Source: Glutamicibacter halophytocola | GTDB taxonomy: Bacteria; Actinomycetota; Actinomycetes; Actinomycetales; Micrococcaceae | Assembly: GCF_001302565.1 (NCBI RefSeq) | Contig: NZ_CP012750.1 | Coordinates: 2,232,001 to 2,296,000 of the forward strand | Reading direction: 5' to 3' | DNA: 64,000 bases | Shown: positions 1-7,776 of the stretch, piece by piece | How the letters are laid out: each line of letters opens with the position of its first letter | Numbering within the stretch: the stretch's first letter is position 1 | Translations under genes and position numbers: made by a program | The notes under the pieces: model-generated | Databases searched by the model: none | Seen by the model: only the letters and a program-made list of their open reading frames with translations | What the model was told of the DNA's origin: nothing

Positions 1-452
1 ACGTCTTCGGCCGTGAATCCGAGATCCTCGGGGTGCTCGTAGACCGCACCGGAGAGGTATCCGCGCCGGACCCCTTCCAGGCTCCCCCGGTAAACGTGTT
101 CGATTTTGCGAGCGACCCGCCGTGGCTTGCCCGGAACGTCGACGGGAGCCGAGAGCCGCAGTGCGCAGGCGTCGAACTCGGTGAGGAAGATGCACGGACC
201 AGGCTGGCTGGTATCTGCGTCCTTGACAAAGTGCAACCACAGCTTGCCTTCGCCATCGGTGACAACTTCACGAATCATGCTGTTGCCGATGCGCCGCTCT
301 TCGGGAGTCACCACGCGTCGGGCGAAGTATCCGGCGAGCGCTGATACGCTGGCCGCCAGCAACGAGCCGGCGCCAACGCCCAATCCCACGCCCAGCAATG
401 TTGCGGGGATGGTTTTTCGCGGTTGCAAGGTATCTACGATATTCCGAGCCAT
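1..452 (-). CDS. N-terminal part of a membrane-anchored protein, probably an alpha/beta hydrolase (runs off the left edge)
   Basis: An open frame on the minus strand starts at an ATG at 452 and continues through position 1, giving the first 150 residues. GGAAAG lies 8 nt before the ATG. Residues about 15-42 are a glycine/alanine-rich hydrophobic segment that should anchor the protein in the membrane, followed by a basic FARRVVTPEERR stretch. The rest is a soluble beta-rich region before any catalytic motif would appear. From memory, actinobacterial alpha/beta hydrolases of this type have a similar N-terminal anchor and pre-domain, but the catalytic triad lies outside the window, so the family call is inference. 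It is divergent from msrB, with 62 bp between the two starts. Confidence 0.5.
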   Translation of the reverse strand, partial: MARNIVDTLQPRKTIPATLLGVGLGVGAGSLLAASVSALAGYFARRVVTPEERRIGNSMIREVVTDGEGKLWLHFVKDADTSQPGPCIFLTEFDACALRLSAPVDVPGKPRRVARKIEHVYRGSLEGVRRGYLSGAVYEHPEDLGFTAED

Positions 453-514
453 GTTTTCATCTTTCCATGTTGTCGCACGGGAATCATCTGCCGGGTCCGA
501 ACGTTTCCATGTGT

Positions 515-958
515 ATGAGCAATGAATCCTTGAACGATAGAACTCCATCCGGCGAGAACACTTCGGCGCGTACCGAGGTGCAGTGGCAGGAAATCCTGAC
601 TCCCGAAGAATTCCATGTGCTGCGCCAGGCCGGAACGGAACGCCCGTTTACGGGCGAGTACTGGGATACGACGACCGAGGGCGTTTACTCGTGCCGCGCT
701 TGCGGTGCCGAGTTGTTCGCCAGCACGACAAAATTTGATGCGGGCTGCGGTTGGCCGTCCTTCTATGCGCCGTTGGCCGAAGACCGGGTGCGCTATATCA
801 CCGACGAATCGATGGGCATGAAGCGCGTGGAAGTGCGCTGTGCAAACTGCGATTCGCACATGGGGCACGTTTTTGAAGGCGAGGGATTTGGCACGCCTAC
901 CGATCTGCGCTTTTGCATGAACTCCTTGAGCTTGTCGCTGCGCAGCGCCTCTGAATAA
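515..958 (+). CDS. msrB: Peptide-methionine (R)-S-oxide reductase MsrB
   Basis: MsrB reduces methionine-R-sulfoxide in oxidised proteins using thioredoxin in the cytoplasm. The 147-residue product has the family core: WQEILTPEEF near residue 24, two CxxC zinc pairs (Cys60/Cys63 and Cys109/Cys112), the GCGWPSF motif and the catalytic RFCMNS with Cys134. Zinc binding and the single catalytic cysteine are established for the family. The start is uncertain: an ATG at 509 (two codons earlier) is equally possible and neither has a clear ribosome binding site. The frame is open further upstream, but that part overlaps the divergent gene and lacks family similarity. Confidence 0.95.
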   Translation: MSNESLNDRTPSGENTSARTEVQWQEILTPEEFHVLRQAGTERPFTGEYWDTTTEGVYSCRACGAELFASTTKFDAGCGWPSFYAPLAEDRVRYITDESMGMKRVEVRCANCDSHMGHVFEGEGFGTPTDLRFCMNSLSLSLRSASE

Positions 959-1107
959 AGTCTTTGCCTGCGAGGCGGTGGGGATCACACTTAGGGCTAG
1001 AGTTGCTTATTCATGAGTGACTTAGCATCAACTTTTCTATTGTTTGGGCGTAGCGTTCATATCAAGCACATGAGCGCTCCCCAAACATGAAAAGAAGGTG
1101 TACTGAA

Positions 1108-2493
1108 ATGACCCAGATTTCCGCAAAGCCAATGCCGGCCAGCGATGCTGAAGTACTGCAGATCGCGAACTCCGACGCATGGCTGTCCCTGAAGGCTGCC
1201 ACTGCAGAATTCCAGGGCCTGCAGGCCAAAGACGGGTCGCTCGCGGATTCGGCCGCCGCGCCACGGGCCACCGAGCTCATTGAAACCGCCATCGCCTCCA
1301 TCCAGAGCCTCAAAGCCCATTTCGAGCACGACGCTGAATACCTCGAACAGCTCGTTGCCGATTTGCAAAAGTGGTCGGATGCCGGGTTCGGTGTGCCTGA
1401 TTTCCTGGATTCGCTGGTCCAGTTCCAGCCACAGGCCCAGCGCATCGATGGCTTGATGCACCTGGTGCTCTTCCCGATGTACACGCAGAATGGTTCGACC
1501 AGCCGCCATTTGGAAGCCGTTCTGGTCCAGGTCATGTGGCCGGAGTTCATTGCGAACCTGGAGGGCACCGACTACACGAACGCGCTGTTCGTTCCACTGC
1601 GCTTTGTCGACTTCACCGAAGGCTACGACACCAATTCAGCGGTGCTGTTCCCGGAATCCGTAGCCATTCGAGAGACCCCCTCATTCACCTGGGGCGCAAT
1701 CTTCCAGGATCGCGAAGCAGCCCGGTTCCGCAAGGTGCTGCAGGAGGCCGCTTCCATCACCAATTTGCAGTTGCCTGACGACGCGGCCGAGCTACTGGCA
1801 GATCAGCACCTGACCGAAGAAACCTTCATCATGTGGGATCTGATCCACGACCGCACCCACATGCGCGGCGATCTTCCCTTCGACCCGTTCATGATCAAGC
1901 AGCGCATGCCGTTCTTCCTCTACTCGCTCGAAGAGCTGCGCTGCGATCTGACCGCCTTCCGCGAGTCCATGAAGATTGCGGGCAACCCGAAGACCGATGA
2001 GAAAACCGCCAAGATGGCCAAGCTGGTCCAGTACGCGGTGATCTTCGATCGGATCTTCCGTTTTGCCATCACCGGCTCGCGCGTTCGAAACTACGATGGA
2101 CTCGGTGGCCAGCTGCTCTTCGCGTGGATGCACCAGCACCACGTACTGCACTGGACCGACACCAAGTTGAGCATCGACTGGGACCAGGTTCCCGAGGTGG
2201 TTGCCTCCTTGGGAGATGCGATCGACGAACTGTACTGGAAGTCCATCGATCGCCCGAAGCTGGCCCACTGGCTGGCCGCCTACGAGCTGGTTTCGGCAAC
2301 AGTCACTCCCAACCCTGCTTCGCAGTGGGCCAAGGGCCCGGAAGCACTGCCGCTGACCGCGCCACTGCGGGAAATCACCGACCAGGTGATGGACGATGAA
2401 TTCCCGCTGTCGATGTTCTACGAAGCACTGAACAAGAAGATGTCCAGCGTTATCGAATCCACCAAGGGCATGACCGGCGCCACCGAAATCTAG
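1108..2493 (+). CDS. DUF6421 family protein of unknown function
   Basis: The 461-residue product matches what I remember of the actinobacterial DUF6421 family; no biochemical role is known to me. The ATG at 1108 is preceded by AGAAGG at 1093-1098 (9 nt spacing), so I prefer it to the ATG at 1087. The N-terminal 120 residues are helical and charged; the middle has a conserved-looking segment LIHDRTHMRGDLPFDPF with several His and Asp residues that could bind a metal, though it is not a standard HExxH motif. No signal peptide or membrane segment is seen, so it should be cytoplasmic. It is followed after 24 nt by an SDR gene on the same strand. Confidence 0.8.
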   Translation: MTQISAKPMPASDAEVLQIANSDAWLSLKAATAEFQGLQAKDGSLADSAAAPRATELIETAIASIQSLKAHFEHDAEYLEQLVADLQKWSDAGFGVPDFLDSLVQFQPQAQRIDGLMHLVLFPMYTQNGSTSRHLEAVLVQVMWPEFIANLEGTDYTNALFVPLRFVDFTEGYDTNSAVLFPESVAIRETPSFTWGAIFQDREAARFRKVLQEAASITNLQLPDDAAELLADQHLTEETFIMWDLIHDRTHMRGDLPFDPFMIKQRMPFFLYSLEELRCDLTAFRESMKIAGNPKTDEKTAKMAKLVQYAVIFDRIFRFAITGSRVRNYDGLGGQLLFAWMHQHHVLHWTDTKLSIDWDQVPEVVASLGDAIDELYWKSIDRPKLAHWLAAYELVSATVTPNPASQWAKGPEALPLTAPLREITDQVMDDEFPLSMFYEALNKKMSSVIESTKGMTGATEI

Positions 2494-2504
2494 CACTTCT
2501 GCCT

Positions 2505-2510
2505 TAGGCT
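2505..2510 (+). promoter_or_regulatory. Candidate -10 box of a leaderless transcript for the SDR gene
   Basis: TAGGCT ends 7 nt before the GTG at 2518, the distance at which transcription would start on the start codon itself. AGGA at 2511-2514 could instead act as a ribosome binding site. No good -35 box is visible. Confidence 0.35.
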
Positions 2511-2517
2511 AGGAAGC

Positions 2518-3222
2518 GTGAGCAAAGAAAGTTTCTTCTTGAACCAAACACCACGATTAGTGCTCATCGCCGGTGCCACCTCGGCCTCCGGCATCGCCTG
2601 CGCCCAAGCGCTGAGCGATGCCGGAGTACGGGTGCTTGCCGTCGGCAGCAATCAAGCCCGATTAAATGAACGCCTGCCCTTTGCCGAGGCCCGCTTCGCC
2701 TGCGACCTCGCGGATTTCGCGGCAGTGCGCGAACTGGCCGAAAGCATCCACGCGGCTTACGGGCCGATTGATGGGCTGATCCACCTGGTCGGCGGCTGGC
2801 GCGGCGGCAAGTCTATTGCCGGCCAAAGCGATGAGGACTGGGATTTCCTGCATCGCAGCATATTGACCACCCTGCGCAACACCACGCGAGTCTTTGTCGA
2901 CGATCTGCTCGCGTCGCCGTCCGGCCGCTTGGCGATCGTCAGCTCCGAAGCGGTGCAGAACCCGACTCCCTCCAATGCCAACTACGGGGCGGCCAAGGCC
3001 GCGGCTGAGCACTGGGTCAACGCGATCGCACGGCTGTTCAGCAAGAACGCCGAAAATGCCTCTGCGATCAGCTGGGTGGTCAAAGCGCTCAGCGACTCGG
3101 CGCCTGGAGAAGCTGCTGCGGGGCATACTCCGGTGGCGTGGCTCGCCGACGCGGCACTCGAATTGCTTACAGATCAGGCGGTAGCGCTCAACGGCACCCG
3201 GGTTGCCCTGCCCCAAGCCTGA
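2518..3222 (+). CDS. Short-chain dehydrogenase/reductase (SDR) family protein
   Basis: A 234-residue Rossmann-fold oxidoreductase of the classical SDR type. The cofactor loop reads GATSASGIA at residues 19-27, a variant of the usual TGxxxGIG; the serine of the active site is in IVSSEA (Ser142/143), and the YxxxK pair is Tyr156 and Lys160 in NYGAAK. The family uses NAD(H) or NADP(H); the substrate cannot be told from sequence. It starts with GTG just downstream of the DUF6421 gene. It is slightly short for the family (usually about 250), with a reduced C-terminal substrate region. Confidence 0.85.
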   Translation: MSKESFFLNQTPRLVLIAGATSASGIACAQALSDAGVRVLAVGSNQARLNERLPFAEARFACDLADFAAVRELAESIHAAYGPIDGLIHLVGGWRGGKSIAGQSDEDWDFLHRSILTTLRNTTRVFVDDLLASPSGRLAIVSSEAVQNPTPSNANYGAAKAAAEHWVNAIARLFSKNAENASAISWVVKALSDSAPGEAAAGHTPVAWLADAALELLTDQAVALNGTRVALPQA

Positions 3223-3296
3223 GTCTGCCGCGCCATGGCAGCCCGCAAACGCAGTGACCTAGTTTTTCTCTTTACCCTTTTAAGGACCACATAACG

Positions 3297-4358
3297 ATGA
3301 CCACACTTCATGACACCGCTGTGCGGGGTTTTGCTTCAGACAACTACTCTGGCGTTCATCCGCGAATCCTCGATGCGATCGCACGGGCTAATGGCGGGCA
3401 CCAGATTTCCTATGGCGAAGACCAGTACACCGAAGCATTGGGCCAGGTCGCGCACGATGTCTTTGGCGAGGATGCAGCGATCTTCCCGGTCTTCAATGGC
3501 ACCGGGGCGAACGTCACCGCACTGCAGTCGCTCCTGCCGCGCTGGGGCGCGGTCATCTGCGCCACCACGGCGCATATCAACGTCGATGAAAATGGCGCCC
3601 CCGAACGGGTCGGCGGATTCAAGCTGCTCCAGGTGGCAACTCCTGATGGCAAGCTCACCCCGGAACTGATCGACCAGGAAGCCTGGGGCTTCGGCGACGA
3701 GCACCGCGCCCAGCCGCTGGCGGTCTCCATCACCCAAGCCACCGAGCTCGGAACCCTGTACTCCCCCGAAGAGATCAAGGCTATCACCGAGCACGCGCAC
3801 AAGCTGGGCATGAAGGTCCACCTCGATGGTTCGCGCTTGTCCAATGCAGCAGCTTCCCTGGGTGTTCCCTTGCGCGCGCTGACCACCGATGCCGGCGTCG
3901 ACATCGTCTCGCTGGGCGGGACCAAGAACGGCATCCTGCTGGGCGAGGGAATCTTGACCCTGCGCAAGGAACTTGCGCAGGACATGAAGTACCTGCGCAA
4001 GATGAACATGCAGCTGGGCAGCAAAATGCGCTTCATCTCAGCCCAGCTGATCGAGCTTTACGGCACCGGGCTATGGCGCGAACTTGCCAGCCACTCGAAC
4101 CTGATGGCAGCCAAGCTCTCCGAGGCGGTGGAGCAGATCGACGGCGTTGAGCTGGTCTACCCGACACAGGCCAACGGCGTCTTCGCGCAGCTGCCAACCG
4201 AGGTCAGCGATGAACTGCGCAAGCATTTCCGCTTCTACGACTGGGATCGGGCAGCCGGCGAGGTGCGCTGGATGTGCTCCTTCGACACCACCGAACAGGA
4301 CGTGGCGGCATTCATCGCCAAGCTGCGCGAGCTGATGAACGCGCATCTGGCCGCGTAG
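3297..4358 (+). CDS. ltaE: Low-specificity L-threonine aldolase (PLP-dependent beta-eliminating lyase family)
   Basis: The enzyme cleaves L-threonine or L-allo-threonine to glycine and acetaldehyde with pyridoxal phosphate, in the cytoplasm. The 353-residue product has the fold-type I features: a YGED segment near residue 39, the aspartate contacting the PLP pyridine in HLDGSR (Asp177), and the Schiff-base lysine Lys210 in SLGGTKNG. AAGGA precedes the ATG with suitable spacing. A strong hairpin lies just past the stop, so it is probably transcribed alone. Exact stereospecificity (L versus L-allo) is not readable from sequence. Confidence 0.9.
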   Translation: MTTLHDTAVRGFASDNYSGVHPRILDAIARANGGHQISYGEDQYTEALGQVAHDVFGEDAAIFPVFNGTGANVTALQSLLPRWGAVICATTAHINVDENGAPERVGGFKLLQVATPDGKLTPELIDQEAWGFGDEHRAQPLAVSITQATELGTLYSPEEIKAITEHAHKLGMKVHLDGSRLSNAAASLGVPLRALTTDAGVDIVSLGGTKNGILLGEGILTLRKELAQDMKYLRKMNMQLGSKMRFISAQLIELYGTGLWRELASHSNLMAAKLSEAVEQIDGVELVYPTQANGVFAQLPTEVSDELRKHFRFYDWDRAAGEVRWMCSFDTTEQDVAAFIAKLRELMNAHLAA

Positions 4359-4375
4359 CTTGCAGGATGGGTCGG

Positions 4376-4409
4376 CGTGCCGTACCGCACCTCGGGTACG
4401 GCACGTTTA
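4376..4409 (+). terminator. Rho-independent terminator after ltaE
   Basis: Perfect 11-bp arms CGTGCCGTACC (4376-4386) and GGTACGGCACG (4395-4405) are followed by a short TTTA. The T-run is weak, and the right arm sits just before the -10-like box of the next gene. Confidence 0.65.
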
Positions 4410-4413
4410 GACT
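4408..4413 (+). promoter_or_regulatory. Candidate -10 box of a leaderless transcript for the DUF3000 gene
   Basis: TAGACT lies exactly 6 nt before the GTG start at 4420, and no ribosome binding site is visible. Confidence 0.4.
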
Positions 4414-4419
4414 CAAATT

Positions 4420-5058
4420 GTGACCTACGATCGCCCTGCTTCCGCCATCCCGAGCGCCTTTGCGAAGGCCCTCGATGAGTTGTCGCATGCCGAGGTGCGC
4501 AAGGAACTGAAGTTCACCGAAATTCCGGCGCCGGGCCGACTCGCTCCCTTCGCGCTGGCGCTCAGCGGAGATGTGATCGACGTTGTTCCTCCCGACCACG
4601 GTCCGCACGGGCAAGAGATTGGCCGCACGCCGTTCCTGCAGCCCCAGGAGCAATTGGCCACCGGGCGATTCATCCTCCTCTACGATCCGGCTGGCCAGGA
4701 ACTGTGGAATGGGCAGTTCCGCATTGTCACCTATATCCGGGCGCGCTTGGACCACGACATGGGCCAAGATGCCATGCTCGCCTCGGTGGCCTGGTCGTGG
4801 CTGGAAGATTCCCTGCGCGAACGCGAGGCGTTCCACCACTCGGCCGGGGGCACCGCCACGCGCGTGATCTCCGAGTCCTTTGGCGATCTTGCCGGGGAAC
4901 AAGACCATATCGACATCGAGCTGAGGGCATCCTGGTCCCCCGATTCGGAGCACCTCGGCCCCCATTTGAGCGCTTGGGCGGACTTGGTGTGCACCTTCGC
5001 AGGGTTGCCACCACTGCCCGAGGGCGTGCAGCAGCTGCCGCATCGCCGGCTGAGTTAA
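4420..5058 (+). CDS. DUF3000 domain protein
   Basis: The 212-residue product belongs to DUF3000, an actinobacterial family of unknown function. It has the hallmark segments GRFILLYDPAGQELWNGQFR and SVAWSWLEDSL. There is no signal peptide or membrane helix. The GTG at 4420 has no ribosome binding site but has a TAGACT box 6 nt upstream. It lies 49 nt before the RNase D gene on the same strand, the same pair order as in mycobacteria (Rv2680-Rv2681), which suggests a joint but unknown role near RNA processing. Confidence 0.85.
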   Translation: MTYDRPASAIPSAFAKALDELSHAEVRKELKFTEIPAPGRLAPFALALSGDVIDVVPPDHGPHGQEIGRTPFLQPQEQLATGRFILLYDPAGQELWNGQFRIVTYIRARLDHDMGQDAMLASVAWSWLEDSLREREAFHHSAGGTATRVISESFGDLAGEQDHIDIELRASWSPDSEHLGPHLSAWADLVCTFAGLPPLPEGVQQLPHRRLS

Positions 5059-5107
5059 CCGCCTGTTCCCCGCGGGAGATGCCGGTTGGACCTAGAATGG
5101 AAGCATC

Positions 5108-6358
5108 ATGCCGAATTCTGACTCCACCGCTTCCGCATCATCCGCCGCCGGCCTTGAGCCCAATCAACCGGCGCTGACCCCGCTCACCCATCCACGTGAT
5201 GGCATTCCCGAGGTCATCAATACCCAAGCGGCCCTGTCCCGCGCGGTGCGCGAACTGAGCGCTGGAACCGGCGATCTTGCTGTTGATACCGAGCGAGCCA
5301 GCGGTTTCCGCTACGGGCAGCGCGCTTTCCTGCTGCAGATTCGCCGCGAAGGCGCCGGCACCTGGCTCATCGACCCCGAGGTATTGGATGACCTGGGCGA
5401 GTTGCGCAGCTTTGTGAACCAGCAGCCATGGATTCTTCACGCCGCAACCCAGGATCTGCCCTGCCTCCATGAATTGGGCATGTCGCCTACCGCCTTGTTC
5501 GACACCGAGTTGGCGGGCCGTCTGGCTGGTTTCCCCCGGGTCTCCCTTGGAACGATGGTCGGCGAATTGCTGGGATTGCAGCTGGCCAAGGAGCATTCGG
5601 CGGTAGATTGGTCCACCCGCCCATTGCCCGAGTCCTGGTTGAACTACGCCGCGCTGGACGTCGAGGTCCTCGAAGAGCTGCGCCAGGAAATCACCAAGGT
5701 CCTCGAAGAGCAGGGCAAGATGGACTTTGCCCTCCAGGAATTCGAATACGAGCGGAACCTGCCTGATCCGCAGCCGGCCGAGGAACCATGGCGCAAGCTC
5801 TCCGGGATCCACAAGCTCAAGGGGCGGCGCAACCTGGCCATCGCCCGCGAGCTGTGGCTCTCGCGCGAAGCCCTGGCTCGCACCCAGGATGTCGCCCCCG
5901 GGCGGCTGCTGCCCGATCGCGCCATCATGGCGGCCATTGAACAGCGGGCGGCCAGCGTCCCGGCACTGCTGCAGATCCCCGGGTTCCACACCAGAAATGC
6001 CAAGCGCGATGCTCCGCGATGGATGGATGCGATTCAGCGTGGGCGCAATACCCGCGATTTGCCCGAACTGCGCTCGAGCAAAGCCGGCCTGCCCCATCCC
6101 CGGTCATGGGCGGAGAAGAACCCGGCGGCAGCGGCCCGGCTCGACGCCGCGAAGGCCGTGCTCGGCGAAGTGGGCGAACACTGGAACATCCCGGCGGAAA
6201 ATCTGCTGACGCCCAAATACCTGCGGGATCTGTGCTGGAACCCGCCAGCGCTGATCAGCGTCGAAACCGTAGCTGAAAAGCTGGATTCGATGGGCGCCCG
6301 GCCATGGCAGCAAGAGCTGCTCTCGGCAGCTTTGGCCCAGTCGTTCGCCAGCAGCTAG
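5108..6358 (+). CDS. rnd: Ribonuclease D-like 3'-5' exonuclease with HRDC domain
   Basis: A 416-residue DEDD-family exonuclease that trims RNA 3' ends. The first acidic motif is in AVDTERASGF (Asp60, Glu62), the second in FDTELAGRL, and the third region contains NYAALDVEVL with Tyr and Asp of the DEDDy type. Residues about 235-320 form an HRDC nucleic-acid-binding domain. The first 45 residues are a low-complexity leader. The ATG at 5108 has GGAAG a few nt upstream and also a TAGAAT box 9 nt upstream. Stable-RNA maturation is the established family role; the specific RNA targets here are unknown. Confidence 0.9.
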   Translation: MPNSDSTASASSAAGLEPNQPALTPLTHPRDGIPEVINTQAALSRAVRELSAGTGDLAVDTERASGFRYGQRAFLLQIRREGAGTWLIDPEVLDDLGELRSFVNQQPWILHAATQDLPCLHELGMSPTALFDTELAGRLAGFPRVSLGTMVGELLGLQLAKEHSAVDWSTRPLPESWLNYAALDVEVLEELRQEITKVLEEQGKMDFALQEFEYERNLPDPQPAEEPWRKLSGIHKLKGRRNLAIARELWLSREALARTQDVAPGRLLPDRAIMAAIEQRAASVPALLQIPGFHTRNAKRDAPRWMDAIQRGRNTRDLPELRSSKAGLPHPRSWAEKNPAAAARLDAAKAVLGEVGEHWNIPAENLLTPKYLRDLCWNPPALISVETVAEKLDSMGARPWQQELLSAALAQSFASS

Positions 6359-6413
6359 GGCCTCCTGGCCGCCTCCAGGCGCCCACGACATGGCGCCTTG
6401 TGATGTGCCGCAC

Positions 6414-6442
6414 TTGCACTTCAAGTTACTCCTGAGTAACCT
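6414..6442 (+). promoter_or_regulatory. fadAB promoter with an embedded palindromic operator
   Basis: A perfect inverted repeat GTTACTC-CT-GAGTAAC occupies 6425-6440. It sits between a TTGCAC (-35-like, 6414-6419) and a TAACCT (-10-like, 6437-6442) with a 17-bp spacer. This placement is typical of a repressor operator. A TetR-type fatty-acid repressor is the natural guess from the genes controlled, but no regulator gene is adjacent. Confidence 0.6.
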
Positions 6443-6515
6443 ATGGTTTAGGTCACAGTGATGCTGGCCGCTGCCCACGCCTGGGCAGCATGAATCAACC
6501 ACAAGGAGCCTTACG

Positions 6516-7766
6516 GTGAGTGCCAACGCTTCGACCGCGCCCCATACCGCGCATCCCTCCCTGGACGACCGCGACGTCGTGTTCATTGATGGAGTGCGCA
6601 CCCCTTTCGGCAAAGCAGGCGAAAAGGGCATCTACCATGGAACCCGTGCCGATGATCTGGCCGTCAAAGCGGTCCGGGGACTGCTTGAACGCAACCAAAA
6701 AGTTCCTGCCGAGAAGATCGACGAAATCTCCATCGCCGCCACCACGCAATCCGGGGACCAGGGACTGACCCTGGGCCGCACCGTGGGGCTGCTGTCCGGC
6801 ATCCCGAAGTCGGTTCCCGGCTTTGCCATCGACCGCATGTGCGCCGGCGCGATGACCGCTGTCACCGCAACCGCAGGCGGCATTGCCTTTGGCGCCTATG
6901 ACGTAGTTGTCGCCGGCGGCGTGGAACATATGGGAAACCACCCGATGGGCGCAGGGGCCGACCCCAACCCGCGTTTCCTCTCGGAAAGGATCGTGGACCC
7001 GCAGGCCCTGAACATGGGCAATACCGCGGAGAACCTGCACGACCGATTCCCCGCTATCACCAAGGAGCGCGCCGACCGCTACGCAGTGGCTTCGCAGTCC
7101 AAGCTTGCCAAGGCCTACGAGAACCAGCAGATCCAGCCGGACCTGATTCCCGTGGCTGCCAAGCGCCCGGGCGAAGGCTGGGCCGTGAATACCCGCGACG
7201 AGCCGCCTCGCCCTGGCACCACCATGGAATCGCTGGCCCAGCTGCGCACGCCGTTCCGTGCTCATGGACGAGTCAGCGCCGGCAACGCCGCGGGCCTCAA
7301 CGACGGTGCCACCGCAGCCCTGCTCGCCAGCGGCCAAGCAGTTCGGGAATTGGGGCTGGAGCCCAAGATGCGCATGGTCTCCTTCGCCTTTGCCGGTGTT
7401 GAACCAGATGTCATGGGCTACGGGCCGGTTCCCGCCACCGAAAAGGCGCTGGCCAAGGCCGGATTGGGCATAGCGGACATTGGCCTGTTCGAGATCAACG
7501 AGGCGTTCGCCGTCCAGGTGCTCTCCTTCCTGGACTACTACGGCATCGATCAGGATAACGATCGGGTCAACCGATACGGTGGCGCCATTGCGGTCGGCCA
7601 CCCGCTGGCTTCCTCGGGCGTTCGCCTGATGACCCAGCTGGCTCGCCAGTTTTCCGAAGACCACTCCGTGCGATACGGCATCACCACCATGTGCATTGGC
7701 CTGGGAATGGGTGGCACCGTCATTTGGGAAAACCCCAATCATCCAGATTTCGGCAGCAAGGCGTAA
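6516..7766 (+). CDS. fadA: Acetyl-CoA C-acyltransferase (3-ketoacyl-CoA thiolase, FadA)
   Basis: The enzyme cleaves 3-ketoacyl-CoA with CoA to acetyl-CoA and a shortened acyl-CoA, the last step of beta-oxidation. The 416-residue product has the thiolase landmarks: active-site Cys109 in DRMCAGAM, the VAGGVEHMG block, the NEAF motif in FEINEAFAVQ, the GHPLASSG histidine and the C-terminal MCIGLGMGG cysteine. The GTG start at 6516 has AAGGAG 7 nt upstream. fadB follows after 10 nt, so the two form an operon encoding both parts of the trifunctional complex. Chain-length preference cannot be told from sequence. Confidence 0.93.
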   Translation: MSANASTAPHTAHPSLDDRDVVFIDGVRTPFGKAGEKGIYHGTRADDLAVKAVRGLLERNQKVPAEKIDEISIAATTQSGDQGLTLGRTVGLLSGIPKSVPGFAIDRMCAGAMTAVTATAGGIAFGAYDVVVAGGVEHMGNHPMGAGADPNPRFLSERIVDPQALNMGNTAENLHDRFPAITKERADRYAVASQSKLAKAYENQQIQPDLIPVAAKRPGEGWAVNTRDEPPRPGTTMESLAQLRTPFRAHGRVSAGNAAGLNDGATAALLASGQAVRELGLEPKMRMVSFAFAGVEPDVMGYGPVPATEKALAKAGLGIADIGLFEINEAFAVQVLSFLDYYGIDQDNDRVNRYGGAIAVGHPLASSGVRLMTQLARQFSEDHSVRYGITTMCIGLGMGGTVIWENPNHPDFGSKA

Positions 7767-7776
7767 GGAAAAGACC

